The notes: a model not told the origin generated them from the letters alone. Positions 7,326 through 15,020 are shown, counted from the first letter of the stretch. The stretch is DNA of 33,223 nucleotides from Micromonospora globispora (GCF_003857015.1 NZ_QGGF01000364.1:1-33223); one strand, 5' to 3'. A program made the numbers and translations.

Positions 7326-7954
7326 CGGGTCACCTCCCCGGTCAGCGGGGTGCCGTTGCGGCGGACGAAGGCAGCCGGCGGCACCGGGGCGACCGGGGCC
7401 GGCCGGGTCGGCTCGACCGGGGTCGGGCGCGTGGGTTCGACGTCGACCAGGGCGACGGGCTCAGGCGCAGCCGGCGCGGCGACCCGGGTCGGCTGGACGG
7501 GCGATGCAGGCGGCGTGATCGGGCGGGCCGACGCGGGGGCGGCCGGGGTCGGGCTGGGGGCGGTGGTGAGGACGAGCTTGGACAGGCCCATGAAGGCCAG
7601 GGCGGGGACGGCGGACAGCAGCGACCCGGTCAGGCCGGGCTTGGCGACGGCGAGCTGCGCGGCGAGGGACAGGGCGACGGCGGCGACGAGTAGGAACATC
7701 GGGTAGCCGACCGGCTGACCGTTGCGGCGTCGGCGGCGGATGGTCAGCAGGGCGGCGACGGGGACGAGCTCGGAGATGACGGCGTTGGCCCAGCCGAACC
7801 ACTCGCCCGTGCCAGGCGGGGAGTTGTCGAGGGTCCAGTCCTTGACGTGGGTGAACGAGGCGGCCCCGGCGAAGCCGGCCACCAAAAGGAGGATGACGAC
7901 GAGGACCAGGCCCTCAGCGCGGTCGGCGCGGCTGTGGGTGGGGTGGGGCTTCAT
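7322..7954 (-). CDS. SpdB-like membrane spread protein (DUF2637-like)
   Basis: A 210-aa protein with four hydrophobic segments at about 16-37, 50-72, 84-104 and 112-129, then a long Pro/Ala/Thr-rich tail with repeated PTRP motifs. This layout matches the DUF2637/SpdB proteins of actinobacterial plasmids and AICEs, which help spread DNA between hyphal compartments after transfer. The start overlaps the stop of traB by four bases, and its own stop overlaps the GGDEF start. The proline-rich tail is probably cytoplasmic. The family call rests on topology and context rather than on catalytic motifs. Confidence 0.7.
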   Translation of the reverse strand: MKPHPTHSRADRAEGLVLVVILLLVAGFAGAASFTHVKDWTLDNSPPGTGEWFGWANAVISELVPVAALLTIRRRRRNGQPVGYPMFLLVAAVALSLAAQLAVAKPGLTGSLLSAVPALAFMGLSKLVLTTAPSPTPAAPASARPITPPASPVQPTRVAAPAAPEPVALVDVEPTRPTPVEPTRPAPVAPVPPAAFVRRNGTPLTGEVTR

Positions 7955-9381
7955 GCGGCACCGTCCAGGACTTCACCGTCGATCACGCGGAGCCGGCCGT
8001 AGGTGTGGGCCATGTCGCGGATCTCGTCATCGGTCAGGTAGGAGAAGCGGACCCGCATCGGGGTCGGATCGCCGTCGATGACCACGAACCCCACCCCCGG
8101 CAGGCTCTGGGGGATGCGGTCGCACAACGCGCCCCGGTCCCGCATCCCCTCCCCCAGCACCAGGTCCACCTGCGCGGCCTCGGCCAGCCGCAGCCCGATC
8201 CGGGTCGGGAACAGGTCTCGGAACGGCAGCACCTCCTTGCGGGGGTCCTGGATCGCCGCTAGGACGTGCACCCCCACCGCGCGGCCCTGGGACAGCAGGA
8301 TGGACAGGGCGGCCTTGATCCGATCCTTCAACTGCCGGTCGGTCAGGTACGCGGTCAGGTTCGCCAGCTCGTCGATGACGACGACGATCAGCGGCTCATC
8401 CGGCGTCGGGGTGTGCTGGCGGGTCCGGCCGTAGAGCTTCCCGGCGCGGTCCTTGGCGACGGTCGCGGCTTCCTCGATCAGCTCCGCCATGGCGGCGTAG
8501 TCCTTGCGGGCGAAGCGGGCGAACATCGGCGCACCCATCCCCAACTCCATGCCGCCCTTCGGATCGAGTCCCCACAACTGGACGAGGCCGGAGGTGACCC
8601 CGGCCGCGAGGGAGCGGACCACGGACCAGATGACCGAGCCCTTCCCCGAACCCGTGGCGCCCACCACCAAGACCTGAGTCCCGAACAGGCGCAGGTCGTA
8701 GCCGTCGCCGTCCTCGCGTCGGCCCACCGGCAGGGCGGTGAACTCCGGCACCGCCGGCACCGGCAGGGGGCGAAGCAGCTTGGCGAGGGGGTCACCGCGG
8801 AACAGGTGCAGCAGCACCACATCCGGCCGGGCACCGGGGGTGGCTTTGACCTGGCGGACGCCGAAGGTGTGCGCGAGGCGTTCGGCGACTTTGGCGAAGT
8901 CGTCGGGGATTTGCCCGGTGACCATCCGCACCGTGACCACGTCCACGCCCGAGGCGCACCGGACGCGGCGCAGGACGGGCAGGACGGTGTGCTGGTCGAA
9001 GGACACGGCGAGGCGGGCGGTGACCATCGCGGCGTGCCAGTTACGCCGGTACAGCCACCGCCGGAACCGGGACAGCACCGGCCACCACCCGAACCGCAGA
9101 AACGAGGGCCGGTGACCGAAGCCCCAGCCGGCCGCGACGACCGCTACCAGGACCACGACCCCGACCGGACCGGCCCAGCCGAACCGCAGATACAGCCAGC
9201 CGAACAACGCGGCCGGGGCGGTGACGTACCAGAACCGGACCAGGACCACCGCCAGGCGGGCAAGGGCCTTGATGGTCCACAAGGTCAGGGCCAGCCAGAG
9301 CGGGATGCGGATGAACGGGGTGCGGACGTTGATCGGGGCGGGGTCGATCCGGTCGCCCCGGATCACGTTGACCAGCGGCAT
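7951..9381 (-). CDS. traB: FtsK/SpoIIIE-type DNA translocase (TraB/TraSA-like conjugation protein)
   Basis: A 476-aa protein. Residues about 27-50 and 53-88 are hydrophobic membrane segments. The motor domain has Walker A GATGSGKG (241-248) and Walker B LIVVVIDELAN (331-341), followed by an SQGRAVGVHVLAAIQDPRKE sensor stretch typical of FtsK. Proteins of this type pump double-stranded DNA between mycelia and are the only transfer protein strictly needed by AICEs. The C-terminus ends soon after LTDDEIRDMAHTYGRLR and has no separate winged-helix domain like that of plasmid TraB, and no cluster of GACCCGGA-like clt repeats was seen. Confidence 0.9.
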   Translation of the reverse strand: MPLVNVIRGDRIDPAPINVRTPFIRIPLWLALTLWTIKALARLAVVLVRFWYVTAPAALFGWLYLRFGWAGPVGVVVLVAVVAAGWGFGHRPSFLRFGWWPVLSRFRRWLYRRNWHAAMVTARLAVSFDQHTVLPVLRRVRCASGVDVVTVRMVTGQIPDDFAKVAERLAHTFGVRQVKATPGARPDVVLLHLFRGDPLAKLLRPLPVPAVPEFTALPVGRREDGDGYDLRLFGTQVLVVGATGSGKGSVIWSVVRSLAAGVTSGLVQLWGLDPKGGMELGMGAPMFARFARKDYAAMAELIEEAATVAKDRAGKLYGRTRQHTPTPDEPLIVVVIDELANLTAYLTDRQLKDRIKAALSILLSQGRAVGVHVLAAIQDPRKEVLPFRDLFPTRIGLRLAEAAQVDLVLGEGMRDRGALCDRIPQSLPGVGFVVIDGDPTPMRVRFSYLTDDEIRDMAHTYGRLRVIDGEVLDGAA

Positions 9382-9384
9382 CCC

Positions 9385-9843
9385 TCAGCCCTCCCCCACC
9401 GTCGCGGCGAACAGGGAGCCCTGCCCGGGGGAACCGGAACGACGGCGCACGACGCGGCGGCGGACCACCGGCCGGGCGGGCATCAGCGCGGCCATATCGA
9501 CCGGTCCGGTCTGCGGGGCGGGGACGTGGCGGGTCATGGTCGGCAGCCACCGGCCACGCCCGAGCACAGCACGCAGGTCGACGCGGTCGGAGACGTGCGG
9601 GGCGATCAGGTCCGGGTCCAGGTGGCGCAGGTTCACCACCGTCCGCGCCAGAGCAGCGGCAGCGGCGGAGATCTCCACCAGCGCAGCCACCCGGACGGCG
9701 TCGGCGGGGATCGTGGTGTAGACCTCGCGGGCGGCCCGGATACCGGGGCCGGCCAGCCGCATCACGGTGCGGCGGTGAGTCTTCCGGCGGGGGGCGGGGC
9801 GCGGGTTCCCGGCGATGCGGGCAGCGTCAGCTAGCGTGGGCAT
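9385..9843 (-). CDS. AICE hypothetical protein, basic, 152 aa
   Basis: A GGAAGGAG ribosome binding site precedes the ATG, and the stop lies three bases before the traB start, so it belongs to the transfer operon. It is very basic: RRKTHRRTVMRL near the N-terminus and RPVVRRRVVRRRSG near the C-terminus. The middle is an Ala-rich helix (VRVAALVEISAAAAALARTVVNLRHLD). It could bind nucleic acid or partner with the translocase, but I recognise no family. Confidence 0.75.
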   Translation of the reverse strand: MPTLADAARIAGNPRPAPRRKTHRRTVMRLAGPGIRAAREVYTTIPADAVRVAALVEISAAAAALARTVVNLRHLDPDLIAPHVSDRVDLRAVLGRGRWLPTMTRHVPAPQTGPVDMAALMPARPVVRRRVVRRRSGSPGQGSLFAATVGEG

Positions 9844-9931
9844 CAGCCCAACTCCTTCCAGGGAGAGCGGGTGAGGCGCGGGGCGGGATTCGACTTGGCG
9901 GAAGAGGCCCGCCCCGCGCGTCCAGATCTGG

Positions 9932-10354
9932 TCAGGCCGCCTGCTTGATCGCGGCTTCGGTCATGGCTCCGGCGCGGATCGACCACGCCTGGCGAGCCCG
10001 GCACTTCCCCGAGCCCTTGCACCGCTGGCTGTCCACATACGGCGTGAGGGTCACGTCGGTGAACTGCACGGCCGGCGGATAGCCCGGGATCTTCGACGCC
10101 GGCGGCACCGGCTGAACCGGCGCGGCGATCTTCACCTTCACTTCCTTGGAACCGCCGAACTTGCCGGCCTCCGGGTCCAGGTCGAGGACCTTGACTACCC
10201 ACAGGCGCTCGCCCGTGTCCTTGTCGCGGGCCTGGTCGTCGCCCTGGCCGCGCTTGTTGAAGTCCGTCACCGGCTCCACACCCAGGCACAGCGCACCCTG
10301 CGGGAACACGTAATCGAACGGAACCGGAACCTTGATCGTGTTCGGGACAGCCAT
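9932..10354 (-). CDS. First gene of the AICE operon, 140-aa hypothetical
   Basis: A start codon with AGGAGG about eight bases upstream; the first gene after the probable promoter at 10429-10457. The sequence is beta-rich (TIKVPVPFDYVFPQGALCLGVEPVTDF, then KEVKVKIAAPVQPVP), with a basic segment RCKGSGKCRARQAW holding two cysteines near residues 110-117. Small proteins of this look are common at the head of AICE transfer operons, but I can name no function. A single-strand or nucleic-acid binding role is only a guess. Confidence 0.78.
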   Translation of the reverse strand: MAVPNTIKVPVPFDYVFPQGALCLGVEPVTDFNKRGQGDDQARDKDTGERLWVVKVLDLDPEAGKFGGSKEVKVKIAAPVQPVPPASKIPGYPPAVQFTDVTLTPYVDSQRCKGSGKCRARQAWSIRAGAMTEAAIKQAA

Positions 10355-10428
10355 GCCCCAGACCTCCTAGTTGAGTCGGCCGGCATCCCCGGCCCTGACT
10401 TGGATTGCGCGCCGTCCGGCGCACTTCG

Positions 10429-10457
10429 ATGATGCTCGCTGTCTCGCGCATCGTCAA
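10429..10457 (-). promoter_or_regulatory. Probable promoter of the AICE transfer-replication operon
   Basis: On the minus strand TTGACG (10452-10457) and CATCAT (10429-10434) are separated by 17 bases, a good match to a vegetative sigma-70 type promoter. Transcription would begin near 10422 and leave a leader of about 70 bases before the ATG at 10354. The -35 box touches the palindrome at 10457-10476. Confidence 0.5.
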
Positions 10458-10476
10458 GCAATTGCGCGCAATTGCT
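10457..10476. promoter_or_regulatory. 20-bp perfect palindrome, operator candidate
   Basis: AGCAATTGCGCGCAATTGCT is its own reverse complement over 20 bases. It lies between the leftward AICE operon and the rightward regulator genes and abuts the leftward -35 box. It is a strong candidate for binding by a dimeric repressor. The XRE protein encoded at 11391-12233 is the only obvious regulator in the element. Confidence 0.65.
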
Positions 10477-10515
10477 CTAGACTTGGTCCTGCCAGGTTCC
10501 GTCACTCGCACCAAC

Positions 10516-10604
10516 TCGCCCCGGTTGTCTCGTCAGCAGCCGGGGCGATTGCGTGAAGATGCGCAGCAGTGCAGCATCGAAGGCATCTGCGTCGCGGGAC
10601 GCAG
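10516..10604 (+). promoter_or_regulatory. Two hairpins in the leader of the rightward genes
   Basis: The first has 9-bp arms (10516-10524 and 10540-10548, TCGCCCCGG with CCGGGGCGA). The second has 7-bp arms (10587-10593 and 10598-10604, CTGCGTC with GACGCAG) and ends shortly before the ribosome binding site of the 67-aa gene. They could modulate translation or transcription of the leader; no T run follows either. Confidence 0.4.
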
Positions 10605-10623
10605 CGAGGGAAGGGGCCTGAGG

Positions 10624-10827
10624 ATGCGGAACCTGGAGTTCCTGTGGAAGGACGCCACCTCTGGCGGGGGCGGCTGCCCGGCGCTGTACAGGACCGAGGG
10701 CGGCTACGTCGTGCAGGGCATCAAGCTCGATGACGAGACTCGCGCACAGCTTCGCCAGCTGGCGGACAACGAGGACGGCGTCTTCGTACCGTCGAACGTG
10801 CTCGATCGCCTGCGCGAGATGGGCTGA
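10624..10827 (+). CDS. 67-aa hypothetical, head of the regulator cassette
   Basis: ATG start with a purine-rich GAGGGAAGGGG upstream; the longer in-frame extension lies in the operator region and is unlikely to be coding. The sequence begins MRNLEFLWKDATSGGGGCPALYRT and has a helical C-terminus with LDDETRAQLRQLADNEDGVFVP. It is followed two bases after its stop by the DUF6879-type gene. Genes of this size and start often precede DUF6879 and Scr1/XRE genes in actinobacterial elements. Function unknown. Confidence 0.72.
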   Translation: MRNLEFLWKDATSGGGGCPALYRTEGGYVVQGIKLDDETRAQLRQLADNEDGVFVPSNVLDRLREMG

Positions 10828-10829
10828 CC

Positions 10830-11375
10830 ATGGGAACACCGCTCACCGACGACGAGTTCGCCGAGCAGCTCCGAACGTTCGACCACACCGCGTTCCGGCT
10901 GGAACTCCAGCCGGCGTACCTGGAGCCCAGCGAGCACGACACGGTGGCGAAGTTCTTGGCCGGCAACCCGGAGCCTCCGACAGAGGTTCCCGGGCTTGCT
11001 GCCTGGTTCGAGCAGATCACCGAGTTGACGCAGCAGGGCAAGCGGATCGAGCGCGTGCGGGTGCACGAGGATCCGCCGACCGACTACCAGCGGTGGGAAC
11101 GTTGGATCGGCCGGTGGAACGTCGAAGCCGGCGAGGAGATCCACTACCTGACGCGGGCGAGAGCGCATGAGATCGGCTTGCTGCCCGCAGCCGGCGATGT
11201 CGACTGGTGGTTGCTGGATTCCAGCCGACTGATCACGATGCGGTTCGACGAGGTGGGCCACCGGATCAGCAACGAGCTGGTGACCGACCCGGCGACCGTG
11301 GTGCAGGCGTGTGCGTGGCGGGACCTGGCAGTCCACTACGCCGCTCCGGACAACGCGCGGAGCGCAGCCGCCTAG
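10830..11375 (+). CDS. DUF6879-like protein
   Basis: A 181-aa protein beginning MGTPLTDDEFAEQLRTFDHTAFRLE, with the aromatic-rich YLEPSEHDTVAKFLAG, ERVRVHEDPPTDYQRWERWIGRWNVEAGEEIHYL and DVDWWLLDSSRLITMRF stretches that I associate with the DUF6879 family found next to XRE/DUF5753 regulators. No catalytic motif is evident. It is translated just after the 67-aa gene and 15 bases before the XRE gene, so the three form a cassette. Its role, possibly as a partner or target of the regulator, is inferred from co-occurrence only. Confidence 0.78.
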   Translation: MGTPLTDDEFAEQLRTFDHTAFRLELQPAYLEPSEHDTVAKFLAGNPEPPTEVPGLAAWFEQITELTQQGKRIERVRVHEDPPTDYQRWERWIGRWNVEAGEEIHYLTRARAHEIGLLPAAGDVDWWLLDSSRLITMRFDEVGHRISNELVTDPATVVQACAWRDLAVHYAAPDNARSAAA

Positions 11376-11390
11376 CACGAGGAGTCACCC

Positions 11391-12233
11391 GTGAACCCGA
11401 TCGAAGAGTGGCTTACACAGCCCGAAGGACTGGCCGATCGCCTGCGTGCCCTGCGCACGCAGGCCGGCCTGTCCGGCAAGCAGCTCGCCGAGGCGAACGG
11501 CTGGGCACCGTCGAAGGTCTCCCGGCTGGAGAACGGCCGGCAGATGCCCGCCCCCGCAGACCTCTACGCCTGGGCGCGTGCCTGCGGCGCGGACGACGCC
11601 GCCCAGGACCTGCTACGGATGCTCGGCGAGGTCCAGGCCGTGCACCGCGACTGGCGCCGCCGGATGCGCCAGGGCCAGGCCGCCGTCCAGGACAGCTACA
11701 ACCAGCTCGTCGCCGAATCGCGCCTCATTCGGCATTTCGAGACCGTCTACGTACCGGGCCTGCTCCAGACCGCCGACTACGCGCGGCGCATCCTCACCGA
11801 GATGGTCGAGCTGCACAACCTCGACGTCGCCGACGTGGACGCCGCCGTAGCCACCCGCATGCAGCGCCAGCATCTGCTGTACGACACCAGCAAGCGGTTC
11901 GAGTTCCTACTAGCCGAGCCCGTGCTGCGGTGGCTGTTGTGCCCGCCAGAGGTCATGCGCGGCCAGCTCGACCGCCTGCAAACCGTGGTCGGCGTACCGA
12001 ACATCCGCTTCGGCATCCTGCCGCTCGGCGTCCAGCTCGCCACCACACCGCAGAACTCCTTCCAGATGTACGACGACGTCGCCATCGTGGAGACTTTCGT
12101 GGGCGAGACCACCCATCGCGACGATGAAGCCTCCGCCTACGCTACGGCCATCGAACGACTTTGGAACGAAGCCGTCACCGGCGAAGACGCCCGCAGACTG
12201 ATCGTCCGCGCCGCCCAAGACCTTCCGCACTAG
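11391..12233 (+). CDS. XRE-family regulator with DUF5753 (Scr1-like) domain
   Basis: A 280-aa protein starting at GTG with GAGGAG six bases upstream. Residues about 15-70 are an XRE helix-turn-helix: LRALRTQAGLSGKQLAEANGW followed by APSKVSRLENGRQMP. The rest, from VQDSYNQLVAESRLIRHFETVYVPGLLQTADYARRIL to the end, is the DUF5753 ligand/partner domain common in actinobacteria. It probably represses or activates the AICE promoters around 10457-10476. Streptomyces homologues occur with small DUF397 or DUF6879 partners. Confidence 0.88.
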   Translation: MNPIEEWLTQPEGLADRLRALRTQAGLSGKQLAEANGWAPSKVSRLENGRQMPAPADLYAWARACGADDAAQDLLRMLGEVQAVHRDWRRRMRQGQAAVQDSYNQLVAESRLIRHFETVYVPGLLQTADYARRILTEMVELHNLDVADVDAAVATRMQRQHLLYDTSKRFEFLLAEPVLRWLLCPPEVMRGQLDRLQTVVGVPNIRFGILPLGVQLATTPQNSFQMYDDVAIVETFVGETTHRDDEASAYATAIERLWNEAVTGEDARRLIVRAAQDLPH

Positions 12234-12292
12234 TCACCTAGTTCGAAGCTTAAACAAAGCGCCAATACTGCGAGCACCCAGTTGATGAGGAC

Positions 12293-13036
12293 ATGGCGTT
12301 GAGTACTTCTGAACCTGAGACTGTTCTTGACCTCTTCTCCCGCCCTGCGGCCCTTTACCGCCTTTGTAACAGCGATACCGCTCCGGTCAATGGACAGCCG
12401 ATCCGGGAAACAGGCCTTCATTCGGTCGACTGGGGAACCGTCGCCACATCAGTAGTGGCTGCCGCTTGCACGGCGGTCTTCGTCACATTGGCGGTTGAGT
12501 ATCTGGCAAAGCCAAGCCTTGAAGCACGTAAGGAGCGCATACTTCAGCAACACAAGGCTCGGAGGAACGGTCGCACTCAGCTCTTAAGGATTAGGGAGTT
12601 GGGAATCCGCCTGAGTGCCCATCGCCGCATCCCTAAGGCGAGCACGAGCAACCGAGCGCTACATAGGGAGATTTACGCCGAGTTCAACAAGGAACTGCCG
12701 GACGCGGTCAAGAAATTTGACGAAGCTTTTCAGGAGATAGCACCTAGCCTTCCAAGGCTAATCTACAGCGCTGTCACTGGCTACCTCGGGGTAGTCAAAG
12801 CAATCGCAATGTCTGAGGGTTCCTGGTCCCATAAGGGAAGCAATATCAGCCTTGCAACTCTCCCGATGATCGATGTCTGGGACACGCCTAGGTGGCGTTG
12901 TATCCGACTCCGTCGTCGGGTTCGCCAACTTGAACTCGTGCTCGACACAGCGGTTGACTTGTTCAGGCAGGGAAAGGGCGTCGAAGCGCTCGACGAGAAG
13001 GAACCTGCCGGGGGAACTGCCGAATTGACCTCTTAA
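12293..13036 (+). CDS. Membrane-anchored hypothetical protein, low-GC cargo
   Basis: A 247-aa protein from ATG with GAGG four bases upstream. One hydrophobic segment at about 47-68 (WGTVATSVVAAACTAVFVTLAVEYL) is followed by a charged helical cytoplasmic region rich in Lys and Arg (ARKERILQQHKARRNGR). Codon choice is visibly more AT-rich than its neighbours (many AAG/AAA, ATT, TTG, CTT codons), a sign of recent transfer. It lies at the distal edge of the AICE just before a repeated GC-rich sequence. I recognise no family. A cargo or defence-type role is possible by position only. Confidence 0.65.
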   Translation: MALSTSEPETVLDLFSRPAALYRLCNSDTAPVNGQPIRETGLHSVDWGTVATSVVAAACTAVFVTLAVEYLAKPSLEARKERILQQHKARRNGRTQLLRIRELGIRLSAHRRIPKASTSNRALHREIYAEFNKELPDAVKKFDEAFQEIAPSLPRLIYSAVTGYLGVVKAIAMSEGSWSHKGSNISLATLPMIDVWDTPRWRCIRLRRRVRQLELVLDTAVDLFRQGKGVEALDEKEPAGGTAELTS

Positions 13037-13037
13037 G

Positions 13038-13138
13038 GATCAAGGCGGCCCGCAAGCGGGCCGCGCCGGCCCGGCCCCGGCCTGCTGGCGACCTCCGGCC
13101 GGCATCGGCCGGGCCGGCCGGCCGCGCTGACGGATCAC
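13038..13138. repeat. 101-bp GC-rich repeat, copy 1
   Basis: Starts two bases after the stop of the gene ending at 13036. The first 86 bp are identical to 15549-15634, and the next 15 bp are nearly so. It contains a hairpin (GGCGGCCCGC / GCGGGCCGC) and further nested GGCCGG inverted repeats. It may be a REP-like mobile palindromic unit or an element end. Confidence 0.8.
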
Positions 13139-13415
13139 CAGGACCCAAAGACCTCGGGGCTCCGCCCCGAACCCCGACCCTCCTCAGAGATCAGCCGCCG
13201 CGGATCACCTCGCCGGGCACCTCAAGGGCTACCAGCCTCCCCGGACGGGGCCAAGGTCGTTCGTCCGGTAGGGCGCTCCACCTTGTCCCCGTCCGGGGAG
13301 GCTGGACGGTCTGGCGACTGCCCGACGAGGAGATCCGCTCAGTTAACGCGGGGTGTAGCAACGAGCAAAGGTTAGTGAGCGAGAAGCGGCTGTGAGCCGA
13401 GCCGAGACCGCTTGA
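13139..13415. other. Intergenic stretch with a long inverted repeat
   Basis: Arms at 13232-13250 and 13287-13305 are exact reverse complements over 19 bp, with a further CAAGG/CCTTG pair inside. A 31-bp sequence at 13308-13338 recurs at 16207-16237. Nothing coding is supported. Confidence 0.6.
13308..13338. repeat. 31-bp dispersed repeat, copy 1
   Basis: Identical to 16207-16237. In one frame it reads as the peptide VWRLPDEEIR, so it may be a fragment of a once-coding sequence copied to two places. Confidence 0.7.
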
Positions 13416-13424
13416 ATGGAAGGT

Positions 13425-14657
13425 ATGGAGAAAGAGGGCTCGGCGGACAGTGGCGGTCCTGGCAGCGGATTCCTGCGCGGTGAGCGCAGCAACCACCAAC
13501 CTGCTTTCGTCGAACTCTTCTTCGACCTGGTGGTTGTCTTCGCCCTGAACCGCGTGGTGGCGACCGGCACAGCTGCGATGGAACGGGCTGGCGTCGAGGT
13601 GCGCTGGTACGGCTTCCTTCACGGTATTTTGCTGATCCTGCCGCTGCTGTGGGTGTGGAGCACCACGGCGTACGTGACCGCGCGTTTCGACCCTCGTCGC
13701 ACGCCGACCCGGGTGTTGGTACTGGGGACGTCGTTGGGCGTGCTTTTCTTGGGTGCTGCTGCCCCTACCGCATTTGACGGTGGCGCTCTGATCTTCGCCG
13801 GGGTCTACCTCGCCCTGGCAGTCGGACGATCGCTGGCGCTCTACTGGATGCTTCGACAGCACCCGATCCGGCGTCTGTATCTGCGGGTGTTGGCCTGGTC
13901 GGGTGTGTCCGCGGTGCCGTGGCTGCTTGGCGCCGTCACACATGCGGGCTTCTTTCGGACCCTGCTTTGGGTGATCGCCATCTCGATCGACTTCGGAGCC
14001 GCCCGGCTCGGTTGGCCGGTGCCTCGGCTGGGACGGGGGCGGATCACCGTCTGGGTAAAAGCAGCGGAGTATCTCGCCGACCGATACCGCCAGCTGATGA
14101 TGATCGCTCTCGGGGAGTCAATTCTGGCGGTCGGGATCGCGTACACCGGCGAGGACGGCCTGCGAAGCCTCACCGAGACTACCGCGCTGGTAGTCGCCTT
14201 CCTTACCACCGTGCTGCTCTGGCGCATCTACTCACACACAGCGGGAGAGCTCTTCGGAATCGCGGTCCGGTCCGCCGAAGACCCTGGTCGCCTTGGCCTC
14301 GTCGCGCAAGCCGCACACATAGTCATGATTCTGGGAGTCGCCGCCACGGCGGTTGGCCATGAACTGGTGCAGACCCATCCCACTGGCCACACCTACCTGT
14401 CCTGGCTTGGGGCCATCCTCGGCGGGCCCGCAACCTATCTAGCGGGCAGAATCCTCCTGGAGTGGCTGGTGTTCTCGCGCGTCTCCCGACTTCGACTGTT
14501 GGGTATCGCCACCCTGCTGGCGCTCGCTGTGCCGCTGGCCCTCGCCCCGCCGCTGGCGGCAGCTGCCGTGGTACCGATGGTGCTGCTCGTGATCGCCTTT
14601 GCCGATACACGTCGGGCGGCCCGGAACCCCGGCGAGACCCCCAGGCCCCCCGCATGA
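13425..14657 (+). CDS. ltrA: Low temperature requirement protein A (LtrA) family membrane protein
   Basis: A 410-aa integral membrane protein with about ten hydrophobic segments. The family signature HQPAFVELFFDLVVVFALNR lies near the N-terminus and ALGESILAVG in the middle (around residues 230-240). LtrA family members are widespread; their biochemical role is poorly defined, and the name comes from cold-growth mutants of Listeria. An ATG nine bases upstream (13416) is possible, but the internal ATG has GGAAGG five bases before it and is preferred. It stands alone between two repeat-rich junctions, so it may be cargo or chromosomal DNA caught between elements. Confidence 0.88.
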   Translation: MEKEGSADSGGPGSGFLRGERSNHQPAFVELFFDLVVVFALNRVVATGTAAMERAGVEVRWYGFLHGILLILPLLWVWSTTAYVTARFDPRRTPTRVLVLGTSLGVLFLGAAAPTAFDGGALIFAGVYLALAVGRSLALYWMLRQHPIRRLYLRVLAWSGVSAVPWLLGAVTHAGFFRTLLWVIAISIDFGAARLGWPVPRLGRGRITVWVKAAEYLADRYRQLMMIALGESILAVGIAYTGEDGLRSLTETTALVVAFLTTVLLWRIYSHTAGELFGIAVRSAEDPGRLGLVAQAAHIVMILGVAATAVGHELVQTHPTGHTYLSWLGAILGGPATYLAGRILLEWLVFSRVSRLRLLGIATLLALAVPLALAPPLAAAAVVPMVLLVIAFADTRRAARNPGETPRPPA

Positions 14658-14971
14658 TTTGGCAGCACCCCGATTGGCCGCCAAAGGCAACGAAGGAAGC
14701 AGCAGCGCGCCGTGCCATTAGCGTGCCATTGGGCAGGGGCAGCAGGGGCCAGCCGAGGCCACGAGAGACTGCCGAGACCAGGCCGCCACGCCAATGACCT
14801 CCCCGAGATCGACAGTTCCCAAGCTGACGCTTCGGGTCGCCGCGACACCCAGCCGGTCCGCATCCAGTCCGCAAGAGGCCCACGGACAGTGGGGGAGCGG
14901 TGAGAGATGTTGGAGGGTATTTCCCCTGCTAGGCCCCCATCTGTCCAGCTCGCCGGGTCGCCCATTTTGAT
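14658..14971. other. Intergenic stretch left of the tRNA-Thr fragment
   Basis: No gene is supported. A short tandem GCGTGCCATT repeat occurs near 14707-14728. The stretch resembles the non-coding end of an integrated element next to a tRNA att site. Confidence 0.35.
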
Positions 14972-15013
14972 CTCGTAATGCATAGGTCGACGGTTCGATT
15001 CCGTCAGGCGGAT
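14972..15013 (+). repeat. 3' half of tRNA-Thr (anticodon CGT), att remnant
   Basis: Reads on the plus strand from the anticodon loop CTCGTAA through a perfect T-arm (GACGG TTCGATT CCGTC) to the acceptor strand AGGCGGA. The 5' half does not fit a cloverleaf (the bases before the loop are TTGAT and do not pair with TGCAT), so it is an integration scar rather than a working tRNA. A terminator hairpin follows. The isotype is inferred from the anticodon only. Confidence 0.72.
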
Positions 15014-15020
15014 CGGTACA

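Larger units (their letters stand above)
3510..12233. mobile_element. AICE integrated at tRNA-Phe (right border unresolved)
   Basis: It holds the full set expected of an actinomycete integrative and conjugative element of the pSAM2 type: integrase, excisionase, HUH replication initiator, FtsK-like translocase for double-stranded DNA transfer and a spread-type membrane protein, plus regulatory genes. The left border is the tRNA-Phe fragment. No second tRNA-Phe copy occurs to the right, so the right end is a guess: after the XRE regulator at 12233, or after the lower-GC gene ending at 13036 where a repeated GC-rich sequence starts. Confidence 0.8.

Noticed and set aside
8486..9381. Possible clt (GACCCGGA-type) repeats for TraB binding
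   Set aside because: Only single matches occur, inside unrelated coding regions (for example near 18486 and 26109); no clustered repeats were found.
8266..9834. 522-codon plus-strand frame opposite traB
   Set aside because: Antisense shadow of the translocase, Gly/His/Asp-rich without recognisable domains.
13191..13943. 250-codon minus-strand frame opposite the LtrA gene
   Set aside because: It overlaps the LtrA coding region and intergenic inverted repeats; LtrA has clear family motifs.
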